Origin: Hydrangea macrophylla
Lineage: Eukaryota > Streptophyta > Magnoliopsida > Cornales > Hydrangeaceae
Length of the DNA stretch: 64,000 nt
Assembly (NCBI GenBank): GCA_033977485.1
Contig: CM066989.1
Location: 31,225,095 to 31,289,094 of the forward strand
Direction: 5' to 3'
This document shows, one piece after another, positions 35,620 through 46,313 of this stretch (positions are counted from its first letter, which is position 1; each line of letters opens with the position of its first letter). Below the pieces are notes generated by a model. The model did not search any database, had not been told where the DNA came from, and was given only the letters and a program-made list of their open reading frames with translations. A program made the translations under genes and the position numbers.

Positions 35620-35998
35620 GTTGAGCTCAGTGTGTGGGGGGGGGGGGGGGGGGGGGGGGTTGTGGGAGGAACCCCTAGCTTTTGAGAAATTATATTTTTA
35701 TACATGTATTTTAGGACATTTTCAAATTTTATTAAACTTTGTCCCCCAAAATAAGTAAACTTATTATATAGCCCCCCAAAAAATATTAGTTAGGCTAAAA
35801 ACAGAATTTTATATGTAATATGTTGGCCGAATTATACTTCATTCTCCCAAAAATTGAAAAACAAAACTTATTATATGTAATATATTGGCATAATTACAAA
35901 TAGACCCACACAAATTTGCCTCGGGGAACCCCCATGTAACGCTAAGCTCTTATACACACCCCCAAGCCGAGATTCATGGATCCACCCCTGGTTGAGCT
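35620..35998. mobile_element. hAT-type MITE with 8-bp target duplication
   Basis: An exact 8-bp duplication GTTGAGCT flanks the element (35620-35627 and 35991-35998). The right terminus reads, inward, CAGGGGTGGATCCATGAA, a form typical of plant hAT ends. The left terminus reads CAGTGTGTGGGGG and then runs into a G homopolymer of 24 at 35636-35659, so the left TIR has expanded or decayed into poly-G. The body of 363 bp has no coding capacity. Eight-bp duplications and CAG ends are hallmarks of hAT elements. Confidence 0.8.
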
Positions 35999-36505
35999 TC
36001 ACTTCTTCTTTTCTGTACTGTGATAAATGATTATAATGCAAAACTAAAAAAATTCCTATGACATATCTCTTTAGTGCTCATGTCCAACTATTTTATAATG
36101 AAGCCAAAAACTGTTGTTGGTCTCTGTGCTATAATTATTTGTAATTAGATCCAAATTTTTATATCTATAACTATGTAAAGGAATAAAGATGAATAAAACA
36201 GCCAATAAACTAACTAAAAATTTGGAGTTTTCTTCTGCTTAGGGTAGTATTTGATCCCAATTATCACAATCCATAATAGTTTCCATTTCTATAACAGTGT
36301 GTCTTGATAAATCTGGCCAAAACTTTGACCATAACATTTAGAATGACATGTTTCCCAAATTTTGAATCTTAAATTGGTTCTCAAATAGCTAAACAGCTAT
36401 ACCACATGCAATTGCAATGATCAACGGTACCCCATGCCACTGCATATGGTACAACTGAGAAAGAGTTTAGAAACCAAATTTGGAATTCAAATTTGGGAAG
36501 CATAA
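35999..36505. other. Spacer, no gene
   Basis: AT-rich sequence between the MITE and the C-terminal ORF fragment. I see nothing in it. The 3' LTR of Tat element A might be expected around here but no edge was recognised. Confidence 0.4.
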
Positions 36506-36836
36506 GCTGAGGGGGCTCGGGCAGCTGTTGCGGCTCAGCTGAGAGCCAAGGTAAATTATTTATTTCACCTATTCGATTTATTAGTTATTTTTGAATTTTG
36601 CTTAACCAATGGCTGGATTTCATTTTCTTTTTACTTAGGAGGAGGAGAACAGGGTTCTGACCCTACTAGTGAGGGAGCTGGAGCAGCAGCTCAGAGCAGG
36701 CCCGAGTGGAGCATATGGAGGCACCGGGCAAGGTGGAGGTAGTGGTCACGGTGCTGGGAGCGATACGGGGTCGAAGCCGGAGCCTTTCAGACGCATTACT
36801 TTCCAGGCCCGAGGTCGAGGTCGAGGTCGGGGTTGA
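36506..36836 (+). pseudogene. Two-exon C-terminal fragment, coiled coil with RGRGRG tail
   Basis: The first block (36506-36550) reads AEGARAAVAAQLRAK and stops at a GT (GTAAATT). After an 88-bp intron-like gap ending TTACTTAG (36638) the same frame continues EEENRVLTLLVRELEQQLRA, then a Gly/Ser-rich stretch and FQARGRGRGRG before a stop at 36834. It looks like the alpha-helical, basic C-terminus of a larger protein. Such tails occur on DUF7745-type proteins carried by plant Ty3 elements, and a DUF7745-like N-terminal region starts downstream at 37530 on the same strand. The order is therefore reversed, as if two copies were once arranged in tandem. Confidence 0.45.
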
Positions 36837-37464
36837 CATTCCACATCTCTTTTTTCTTATTTTCCTATTTTCTGACTGTTTGGAGAGGACACACATGCAT
36901 TTGGATGACTGCATATATACATATTTATTTTGATGACGGCTCTTGGATAGCCGGGATTGGATAGGCACCTACATACTTCATTTTTTTTGACATGATCATC
37001 TTTCATTCCTTTGCATGTTTTTTTTATTTTGACTGCGACTGTGGCTTAGTCATGCATTTTATTGCTTGTGAATGCTACATTTTATGAATGTGACCATGGC
37101 TTGGTCCTGCATTTTATTTTCTGTGAATGATGAATGCTCATGAATGCGATCATGTCTCTATTATTCCTTTTTGATGAATGCGACCATGGCTTGGTCTTGT
37201 GTACGTGATGCGATATGATGCACATGTTTTACTGTATATCTAGGTTTTTTGTTTACTGGTTGGGCTAAAAACATTGAAAAACAAGTTTTGGCAAAAATTA
37301 GCTCTCTGTGGCACTCGGTTATTCCTGAGCGGCACTCAGTGAATGCCAGTGCGGCAGTTTGTGACTGCCGTGCGGCAATTACAGACTGTCGCGCGGCATT
37401 CTCGTGAGTGCCGCTGAGTACTTCAAGTGCCGCTAGAACTTCAAGTGTCGCAGATCCATTTCTC
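36837..37464 (+). promoter_or_regulatory. Upstream region of antisense ORF: repeats and CG-palindrome words
   Basis: At 37035-37195 a degenerate repeat 'gaatgcgaccatggcttggtc' occurs about four times. At 37310-37445 words GCGGCACTC, GTGCCGCT, TGCCGTGCGGCA and GCGCGGCATTC cluster, reading as paired half-palindromes. The cluster stops about 20 bases before a TATA-like box. I infer a promoter; there is no direct evidence of transcription. Confidence 0.4.
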
Positions 37465-37472
37465 TATTTATA
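37465..37472 (+). promoter_or_regulatory. TATA-like box before the antisense ORF
   Basis: TATTTATA followed by 'ccctctttccccaaaactc', 58 bases upstream of the ATG at 37530. Spacing and C/T-rich initiator context suit a plant core promoter. Confidence 0.45.
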
Positions 37473-37529
37473 CCCTCTTTCCCCAAAACTCTGTAAAACA
37501 CTCTTCTCCCTCCTCTATTATCCTCTCAA

Positions 37530-38545
37530 ATGGCTCCTATTAGCTCTCAAGTCCTCTTCCCATGGATAGATACCCTCTCAGGCATTGACAGGCTTAACTT
37601 CGAGTGTTCTAGGCTAAACGACCTCTTCTCCTTTTGGCGGATAATCTTTAATGAAGGTCTTCTTCGGGCTGCAATCCAATGTTGGGATCCCACATTCCAC
37701 GTCTTTTACTTCGGTCATCAGGAGATCTCTCCTTTGTTCGAGGAGTTCAGTGCTATTCTCCATACCGATCCTTTTGCTAACCTGATGGTCCCCCCTGTAC
37801 AAGCCGGCTATGTTCAAGATTTGGCTGCCCTCCTTCATATATCCCGTAATGTTGCAAGTTCTTTCGTTCATGATAGACAGGTCAACTTTGAGCGTCTTTC
37901 TTCAGTCTATGCTCCCCTGGGGGACCACTATGATGGCGGGTATTAGATTATACGATGTAGTGCATTATCCATTGCCATGCTTTCTTTTTTCCTCTTTCAT
38001 TCATCTTCTGACATTCTCATACCCATTGCTTGTGGTTTGCGAGAAATGAAGAGTGTCGTCATGCTGGTCCTTGGTGAGACTTTGACGGGGTTGGATCGTG
38101 CCCACACGGCTAGGGCTATGTTATCCGTGGGGACTCCCTTTGTCTTATCTACCCTCTACACTTACGCCGTTCACTTCTTTATGATCGTATGGAGATCCAC
38201 CACCTATTCTATTCTATCATTGCCTGACTTGATTGGCTTCTGGGTCTCTCCTCTGATGACATCTGCTGGGTCTGCCCACAGTGGACTTACTATTCTGTTG
38301 CAGTACGACTTCCCGGGTGACTTGACATCTGGTTGCCCGGTTTGCATGCTACCACCTTTTACATCCCTGGCCAAGTGGTTCGTCAGTACACACTTCTTCA
38401 AGATGTTCTTGAGGATATCATTGTAGACTTTACGAGGAGTTCTACCATGCACCCTTCCATTGTGAAGGATTTTACTGAGGCTTGGCATGACAGGGTGGCT
38501 GCTCCTTTCCAGAGAGTTCCTACTTTCTGGGGATCCAAACTTTAG
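37530..38545 (+). pseudogene. Antisense accessory ORF of Tat element A (DUF7745/plant-mobile-domain-like), decayed
   Basis: From the ATG at 37530 the frame reads FPWIDTLSGIDRLNFECSRL, then LLRAAIQCWDPTFHVFYFG, EISPLFEEFSAIL and LAALLHISRNVA, ending at a stop near 37946. The 'AAI..W.P..HVF.FG...PLFEEF' pattern resembles the DUF7745 / plant mobile domain region found with Ty3 retroelements. Further open pieces follow: 37977-38426, and 38333-38545 in another frame with YIPGQVVRQYTLLQDVLEDI and AWHDRVAAPFQRVP. So the gene is broken by at least one frameshift and a stop. It lies beyond the integrase of element A on the opposite strand, a position where extra antisense ORFs are known in Tat-lineage elements. 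Function unknown. Confidence 0.55.
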
Positions 38546-39290
38546 TTGAGAGACAGGCTTCTTAGATGGACACAGGTACAAATGCAATAAAATAGACAAA
38601 ACAGGGGAGAGCTTGTTTTTTACAAAATTTCTGACAGACCCTGCCTACTCTTGATGCGCTTTTGAGATGTGATTTACTTTTCTTTCCAAAGAATGTTCTT
38701 GTATTAGGAAATGTTCTAACATGTTCAATCAAAGCGTTCACTCTTTCAATTCATCTTTAAGTTATGAAGACCTTCCTTTTTAATGTTTATTCTCAACTTT
38801 TATTACTATTGCTTTGAAAATTGCTTGGAGCTTTAATCGTTCTATACCATGAATCCTCATATGTTTCTTCACAGTACTCATTTTGATAGCCAGGATATCC
38901 AAAGTCGAGTTAGGGTAAATATCTGGGTCCCTTAGGTAGCAAACGGAGTTTGCCCATAGTTTTGGGGCTTTCTTGTGGTTTTGGGTAAACACAAGTTTGC
39001 CCCTATTTTATCATGAAGAAACTTAAGAAACAGGGTTTTGTTTTTGGTTTTATTTAGACTGAAGGCTTTGGGAGGCCGCCTAGTTATCCCCGAGTGGGTG
39101 TCAGTTCCATAGTAGTTCATCCAAGGCTTGAAGGAAAGTGCCTTTCAGGCAATTTGTTAATGACCGAACTGAGTAAGTTGCCTACGCATCCCCTAGTGGG
39201 AATCAGGTCAAGTGTAGTTCATCGACTCTGGAGGTTATGAAAGAAACGGTCTTAAGCAAAGTTCTTTTTAAGGCGATCGAGGTTAATTGG
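38546..39290 (-). mobile_element. Tat element A 3' untranslated region
   Basis: On the minus strand, after the integrase stop, two copies of the phrase 'gatgaactac....tga' with 'ccactcggggat' or 'ccactaggggat' and 'taggc' occur (about 39070-39120 and 39190-39225). I recall similar phrases just downstream of integrase in plant Tat elements. No polypurine tract or LTR edge was recognised. Confidence 0.5.
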
Positions 39291-39642
39291 CTATTTAAAT
39301 TCAACCCCATCCAGGTCCATAAGATAGGCAGCTCCTCCTGAGAGGAGAGTTTTAATGATGTATGGTCCGACCCAGTTGGGTTTGAATTTTCCTCTTGGGT
39401 CATAAACGAGCAATTTAAGTTCTTTGAGGACCAGGTCACCCTCAGCAAGCTTCCTTGGGCGAACCTTTTTATTGAAAGCATGAGCTATCCTTTTCTGATA
39501 TCCCCGAGTATGATTTATTGCGGCCAACCTTTTCTCATCAAGCAACATCAACTCCTCATACCTTCCCCATATCCATTCTAGCTCGGTCACTTCACATTCT
39601 GCCAAGCCCTAAGAGAGGGTATTTTTACTTCAACCGGAATAA
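39291..39642 (-). pseudogene. Tat A integrase C-terminal part
   Basis: The minus-strand frame reads RYEELMLLDEKRLAAINHTR, AHAFNKKVRPRKLAEGDLVL, then KFKPNWVGPYIIKTLLSGGA and a stop at 39291. This is the non-specific DNA-binding tail of Ty3 integrases (the 'F..GDLVLK ... G.F.PNW.GPY.I' pattern). The upstream piece is at 42741-43624. Discounting the inserted LTR and one copy of its target duplication, the reading frame runs on across the junction, apart from a stop on each side. Confidence 0.85.
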
Positions 39643-39647
39643 CGGCC
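39643..39647. other. Target site duplication of solo LTR, left copy (CGGCC)
   Basis: CGGCC directly before TGTAGCACCC; the same five bases follow the element at 42736-42740. Confidence 0.85.
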
Positions 39648-40307
39648 TGTAGCACCCATAATTTTCTAGAAATTCCATGTAGGAATATAAAATTAGTGAC
39701 ATCACCATGGTATGGTTACAAAAGGTCCATTAGGATGACCTAAATTAGGAATCCTTGGCCAGGATCTTTAGTTATCGTCTTAACAACGACACCGTTATTA
39801 GATTAAGAATAGTAGGCATAGCATCGATGTCTTAGGATTTATCTAGAATTCAAGACGGACTTATACTTAGGCTGTACACAGCCCTGTACTTATATTTTTA
39901 TAGTTGTACACACATTACCAGTAGTGCACATTAATTTAGCCTGAAGTACGCAACCCAATTCATTTACCTAAGCTGTGGACCCCTCACCCTCACTGCCACA
40001 TGGCAGCCATGCATATGCACATGCACACACAACCACAGTGTGCCCCTTTTTATTTACCCTTGGACACACACGTAACACACATGTTTGTACACATTAGTGT
40101 GCACCCAAATGCTTGGACACATACAATCATTCCCCCTGGCCTCCCCCTCTATAAAAACAACACAACCCTCACTCTAATATTACCCACACCCACCCACACA
40201 ATCTGTTTATACAGATTACTTAGAGAAAGAGGGACCCAAGAGTGAGAGAGAGTTGGTAGAGATCAATATACACACCACACTTTCGCCTTATACATTTCGC
40301 CCACACT

Positions 40308-40360
<53 letters not shown>

Positions 40361-42735
40361 CATTCTCTGCACACACACCCTCATATGACCCGAAAGCAAG
40401 AAGAAGAAGGTTGAAGGAGAAGAGAGACTCACAGAGGATAGAGAAGAAGAGGATCGGAGAAGATAAAGAGAGATTGAGACAACCTGAGGTAAACCAAACA
40501 CCCCCTTTGATTTCTAGACCCTTGCATGTCATCTAGGAACCCTTAGGGTCATTTGCATTCTATCCAAAAAGAGCCTTATGCTCTGGTTAAGCCCAGGCTG
40601 CCATTGGAGCTCCTCACCGGAGCTCGGATTTTTTAATCCAACCAAACGGCCCCTAAGTTACACCATTGTGACCCCCTTAACCACAGATAGATTCCCCATG
40701 ACCAGCTTTGGAAGTGGGGATCATTTGATGGGTCATGCAGATGATTATTCTCCGAAATAGCCAAAACGATAATCACATGGTAGGTGCCCAAAATGAAATA
40801 ACCCAACTTCCAGCTTCTAGTATGATGAAGAGGACCCCAAACCGGTCACATTACCGTTGGTCTCATGCATTTTGGTTTAGAAATGAAGGAGATATGGGAG
40901 AGAGAAGATTTTTCGGCGACGCGGGCTCGCCGGTGGCATGCTAGGTTGATCGGGGAAGAAGACGACGTTGGACTTAGAATGACACGTAGAGCACTACCTT
41001 GAGATTTATATCCTCATTTGGTAAAATTACCATTTTGCCCCTATAGTTGCACTCTTTCTTTATTATTGCTTCTTCCATTTAATGTTGTAGAACTTGACGT
41101 TTAGTTGCTTTTGAGGATCGGCGACTCGAGGTGAGTTTCCTAACCCCACTCTAATCCTATTAAGATTAATATAAGATGTTTAAAAGTTATCTGTATGATG
41201 TTTTGTATAAGTAATATGTTGATTTATGATGCTAACATGTATTCCAATAATTGTATGGCTATGCGAAGCCTGTTATGGTAGTGCTATCGCATACGTGAGC
41301 ATGTTAAGGGTTTTATCTATATGACTATTGGTATCAAATCCATGTTAAATGATCCATGTTTTATATGTTATGTTTCCGCTGCTAATTGTTAAATGCACAT
41401 TTTACGATGGTTGTTAACCGGAATAGATAACGCATACCATGTTAATAATGAAGAGAAATGAAAGTGGATTTGCATACGGGTATCGGTAGTGGACACACTT
41501 GCATTTCATGACATGTGTTGTTACCATGTGTTGTATGAGAGAAAGAAGTGTTTGATGAGGATGTGAATGAGATGAGATAGGTGAATGTGAAAGAGATGTG
41601 AATATTGGATCCGATGGATCAACGACTGACGAGCCGGGTGGACATGGACGGTTAGGGTTCCTAGCGCGCCTCCCGCCGTTGAAGATGTCTGGTGATGCAC
41701 ATACGTGGTTGAAGACATCCCATATATCATTGAAGACATTCGGCTAGTGCTCTAATATACTTATCTGCTATGTAGACGACCGGTGAGAGTATACACATGG
41801 TTGAAGACGTCCCATGTGCCAATTCCATTATTTACAGATAGTGTGCACCTTGAAGATGTCTGGCAGCCTATCAAGGGAATAAGTATGAATCGGCTGTTAT
41901 AGCATGTTATCATCCTTGATGTACCGCGTGTTGTCAAAGTGGATGAGAAAGAGAAAGTGAATGATGAGATTGAGTTGATGAATAAAATGGTTTGGTTCAA
42001 AATGATTTGGTTTTGGAATGTTTTGATTTTAAAATGAAATGGTTTTGAAAAGTTTTTGTTTTGAAAAGCAAGTGTCTTTGAAAAGGGTTGGGAGTAAGTC
42101 GTATCAGTCATGCATTTGCACGCATGAGGATAAAATAAGGAGAATGTATTCTATGATGTTATGTTTATCTGTCTACCTGTCTTGTTGAGACCCCTGCTAT
42201 GTCTGTGGTAAGAATGCGTCTTTTGATAAGAGATTAATTATATCCTAAGACACTGAACAATAACGTGAGTTGAGAGATAATTGTCTTTATTGATTATTGT
42301 GCGGTTGGACTCTCACTCAGCTTTGTTCCAAAGCTGACGGCATGTTACGCCCTAGGCATTTCCATGTCCAGAGTGATGCATGTTTTGGTTAATATGGAGG
42401 TGAGCTCAGGATACAGTACTGAGGAGCTAAGAAGGATAGTGCTGGGCTGGTGATCAAAGATAGTTATCTTAGTTGTTTCTTATGTTTGAGTTTATGTAAC
42501 AAGTTTAGTATTGGCCTTATGTAATAAGCTGGATGTTATTATGACTTGTGTTTTGGTTTCCGCTGCTATATTTATATTCTGTTAAGTTTAAGTTATGTTT
42601 ATACTTTAGCATTGCCCTTATGGTTATTGTGCCGAGTTAGAAGGATAGAACGGTTAATCAACCAGTCACGTGTCTACGGACCCATAAAGGAAAACTTTTA
42701 TTTTCCCTATTTTTGGCTTACTCCGGGGCGTGACA
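39648..42735 (+). mobile_element. Solo LTR, Tekay/Del-type Ty3, 3088 bp
   Basis: The element starts TGTAGCACCCATAATTTTCT and ends CTCCGGGGCGTGACA, flanked by CGGCC on both sides. TG...CA ends, the 5-bp duplication, a TATAAAAA box at 40150-40157 and the absence of any primer site, gag or pol identify a single LTR left by LTR-LTR recombination. Length and termini are like Tekay/Del chromovirus LTRs as I recall them. A (CT)n microsatellite lies at 40309-40357. The ORFs within it on either strand are not recognised. It interrupts the integrase of Tat element A, so it is younger than A. Confidence 0.85.
40309..40357. repeat. (CT)n microsatellite
   Basis: About 24 CT dinucleotides in the transcribed part of the solo LTR. 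The Arg-Glu runs in the minus-strand ORFs here come from this tract. Confidence 0.95.
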
Positions 42736-42740
42736 CGGCC
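42736..42740. other. Target site duplication of solo LTR, right copy (CGGCC)
   Basis: Exact repeat of 39643-39647. Confidence 0.85.
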
Positions 42741-43624
42741 TCCATCCTGTAAACCAATGAATATGCCGTAGCTTCTGTAGAGGTTCTCATGGAGGTCTGG
42801 TATCACCATAGTGCAAATGGCAGCTTCTCGTGCCAATCCTTATATGTATCCGTCATTTTTCCAAGGATTGCTTTAACATTTTTATTTGCTGCTTCTACTG
42901 CTCCATTTGTCTGAGGCCTATACGAGGAGGACTGATGGCGGGTCATCTTGTATTTCTCTAAGAGTGGGATGACCTCACCTTGGAAATGACTGCCATGATT
43001 TGAAATAAACTCATTTGGGACCCCATATCTGCAAATTATATTCTTCTCCATGAAGTTCACCACATCTTTGGCCTTCAAAGATGCATATGACGCTGCCTCT
43101 ACCCATTTAGTAAAATAGTCAATTGCCATAATTATGTACTGGTGCCCATTGGAGGCCTTTGGAACTATTTCACCAATAATATCTATACCCTATACAGAAA
43201 ATGGCCAAGGTGTGGTCATGCTATAGAGTTGGGATGGCGGGGTATGCATCGGATTTGCATGGATCAGACATTTATGACATTTTTTGACATATTCACAGCA
43301 GTCTCTGTCCAAGGTCGACCATTAATATCCTTTCCAAATGATCTTCTTTGCTAGCATATACCCATTTATGTGGGGTCCACAAACTCCTTCGTGTATTTCC
43401 TCCATCATTCTTCAAGCTTCCTTCCCATACAAACACTCCAGATTATACCCGATATAAGATTTCTTCCACAACTTATCCGCATAGATCACAAATTGAGTGA
43501 AAAATCTTCGATTCGCTTTCTTATCCTTCTCTGAAGCTCCTTCGGGGTATTCTCCTCTCTCAATGAAATTCCAATCATCCACAAACCACGGCATCTCACC
43601 CTCTTCTTCTAGGGTTGCGATCAT
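42741..43624 (-). pseudogene. Tat A integrase, zinc-binding and catalytic core
   Basis: From the right: IYADKLWKKSYIGYNLECLY, then an HHCC-type region (EIHEGVCGPHINGYMLAKK, YVKKCHKC) and the core with GIDIIGEI, MAIDYFTKWVEA, FISNHGSHFQG and YRPQTNGAVEAANKN. The second catalytic Asp of the DDE triad, normally in ISD(N/Q)G, is Asn here (codon 42998-43000). A stop at 42803-42805 follows PFALW. The last stretch before the solo LTR continues the integrase pattern in frame. Confidence 0.85.
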
Positions 43625-43699
43625 CTCAAATGAAGGTTGGCTTCTTACTTCTATGGATAGTGGATCAAGGCAAGTCCTGAGGGGATTTGGATCATTAAG

Positions 43700-44640
43700 G
43701 CTAGGGTTGCTAAGGAATCGGCAAACTGGTTCTCTTTGCAGAGAAGGTAATAGAACAAAATTTTCTCAAATTACACTTTCAAACTTTCCAGATAGTTGTG
43801 GTAAGGTCTCAACTTCTCATGCTTTACTCTCCAATCACCTTTTACTTGGGATATATTCAAGTTCGAATCTCCAAAACATCAATCCTTTCAACTTTTAGGG
43901 CTAAGGTTGCTTCCATCCCAATTATAAATGCTTCATATTCTGCCGTATTATTGGTTGAATTATACTTAAGTTTGACGGCTAAAGGGGTAGGAGCACCATT
44001 AGGTGCTATAAGGATAATCCCAACTCCATATCCTAATTGGTTAGCTGCTCCATCGAAATACATCTTCCACAGATTTTCCTCTATTCCTATCACTCCTTCA
44101 TCTGAGAACCGAAACTCTCCCCTTTCTTCAAATTCTACCACAAGATTGGTCAGGAATTCAGCGACAGCTCTACCTTTTACAGATTTGGCAGTGACATACT
44201 TGATATCGAATTCAGCCACCATCATGGTCCACTGGGAAATTTTACTGGTTAAGGCGGGGTTTTCAAATAGGTATGTGAGTGGGTCCATTCAGGATATCAG
44301 GATTACGGGGAAGGCTAACATGTAATGCCTAAGGCGACGGGTACACCAGAATAAGGCCCAATAGGCTTTCTCTAAAGGTGAACATTTCAGCTCATATCCA
44401 GTCATCCTCTTATTCAAATAGTAAATGGCCTTTTCCATGTGCCCTTCTTCTCCTTCGTGTGCCAATATGCACCCCATGGAATCTTCGAGAGGTACAATAA
44501 CAAGGGCCTTCTGAGTGCGGGTGGTGATAAGACAGGTGGGTTTTGGAGGTAGGTTTTGATTTTATCGGAGGCTTGTTAGCATAAGCTATCCCATTTGAAC
44601 TTTTCTCCTTTTCTGAACAACTTAAAGAGCAGATCACAGG
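43700..44640 (-). pseudogene. Tat A RNase H domains (retroviral-type and archaeal-type)
   Basis: The first RNase H (about 44289-44640) survives as pieces such as GAYWHT, EKAIYYLNKRMTGYELKCSP and EKAYWALFWCTRRLRHYML. The second (43857-44288) reads LWKMYFDGAANQLGYGVGII, then NNTAEYEAFIIGMEATL, with the catalytic D of FDGAA and E of AEYEA kept. After ERIDVLE a frameshift occurs. The second domain is the archaeal-type RNase H that distinguishes Tat-lineage elements from other Ty3 elements. Confidence 0.85.
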
Positions 44641-45340
44641 TCAGGGTGAGCTTTGAAATAAATCGGCTAATGAATTATATCCTACCCAAGAATCCCCTCA
44701 GCTCCTTCTCATTTTATGATGGTTACATTTTGGTAATGGCCTTAATTTTGGTCGAGTCTACCTCTATTTCCCTTTGGGTGATAAGAAATCCTAACAATTT
44801 CCCGGTGGTAACTCCAAAAGTGCACTTTTGTGGATTCAACCTCATTATAAACTTTCTCAATCTTTCAAAGAACTTTCTCAATGCCTCCAAGTGTCCTTTC
44901 CTCTCCGTAGACTTTAGAATCATATCATCCACGTATACCTCCACCTCCTTATGGATCATGTCATGCAACAATGTGGTGGCGGCTCATTGATATATTGCTC
45001 CTGCATTTTTGAGCCCAAACGGCATACCCTATAGCAACATGTCCCCCAAGAAGTGATGAATGTGGTTTTCTCCGTATCTTCTGGTGCCGTGAGGATCTGA
45101 TTATATCTTGAGAATCTATCCAAAAAAGACAAGAACTCATGCCCCACAGTGTTATCAACCAATACGTCGATATGAAGTAAAGGGAAATCGTCTTTAGGGC
45201 TTGCTTTGTTTGAATCTCAAAAATCAATGCACACCCTAACACGACCATCCTTTTTCGGGACCGGCACAATTGGCAATGCATTCAGGATACTCAATGACCA
45301 TCAAGAATCCAGCTTTTATTTGCTTTTCAACTTCCTCTTT
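44640..45340 (-). pseudogene. Tat A reverse transcriptase
   Basis: In changing frames the minus strand shows PIVPVPKKDGRVRVCIDF, FLSFLDRFSRYNQILTAPED, KTTFITSWGT, MPFGLKNAGA and, at 44924-44935, the catalytic YVDD followed by MILKSTERKGHLEALRKFFE. LNPQKCTFGVTTGKLLGFLI then marks the end of the palm. At least two frameshifts and several stops separate these blocks. Confidence 0.85.
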
Positions 45341-45539
45341 CACTTTAAGTGCTTATTCAGGCCTCATTCACCTCAATTTTTTTGTTTTACTGGTTTTGAG
45401 TTGGGAAAGAGGGGTATATGATGTTGGACTATCTCTGGATCGATACCTGGCATATCACTATAAAACCATGCAAAAACATCTTTGAATTCATTTAATAGAT
45501 TAATTAACTCTTTGCTTTCTTCATTGCTAAGTGCAGGGC

Positions 45540-46300
45540 CAATAAAAATATTTTAGGGATTATCTTCATTTCCCAGATTAATTGTTAGAGTGCTTTCTAT
45601 GATTTTGCATGCAGATTCATTTTCTTTTTTAATTAGTTTTTGCAATTCTCTTGGTATTTCATGGTCATCACATTCATCACATTTATTAAGTGCATTCGAG
45701 TAAGCAGAATTAGTCATACTTTCATTAACTTTGCTTGGAGTGATTACAATAGACATAACAGTAGTAAGACGCCTCATTTGGGCCATTACGGACTTTGGGA
45801 AGGGGGGTACTTATCACTAGACTCGAAGACCCACTCTTTGTTGACTCCTCGCTTGAGCTCTACGGTATCGCAATCTAGCAACTTTCCCTTTTCATCCCCT
45901 CCTTCTGTTTTTGTTCCCTTTGGCTCTTCCGCCTTTGCTTCATTACATACTTCCTCCACATCTCCCTCCACCTGGTCTTTCCCTAGTGCGGCTTTTGCAA
46001 TCTTCTCTGGACCATGCTCCTTGGTTTTTCCATTCAAAAGGTTCTTCATGGCTAGGCTAGGCCATCCAGCGTGCTAATCCGGTCTTGAGCAGTGGTCGAT
46101 TTTGCAGGCACTTGCAAGTACGGGTCTTCGTAAATTATAAAATCATGTGGGAACAAGATCTCGAACCCTGGCTTCAAGCATTTATCCTTTCGATCCATCC
46201 ATGGCTTTGGAAAGCCATAGAAGGGTAAATCTTCTCCTTCCTTCACAAAGTACCCATTAAGCGTATTCTGATAAGGGTCCATCGGTGCGTCAGTCATTTT
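45540..46300 (-). pseudogene. Tat A linker between G-patch and reverse transcriptase
   Basis: Acidic, low-conservation linker. It includes MTDAPMDPYQNTLNGYFVKE and PHDFIIYEDPYLQVPAKS, then Glu/Lys-rich KTKEHGPEKIAKAALGKDQV and ends ESSDKYPP. Element B carries the same segment (SAYDDPYLQMPIKS, ESSDRYPP) and breaks off right after it. No catalytic motif is expected here. Confidence 0.75.
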
Positions 46301-46313
46301 TTTTTCCTTTCCT

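Noticed and set aside
40220..40532. Minus-strand ORFs with (RE)n runs
   Set aside because: Translation of the (CT)n microsatellite in the solo LTR.
45640..46077. Long plus-strand ORFs through the Tat A polyprotein (also 43497-43898, 43798-44325, 44595-44990)
   Set aside because: Antisense shadows of the real minus-strand pol frames.
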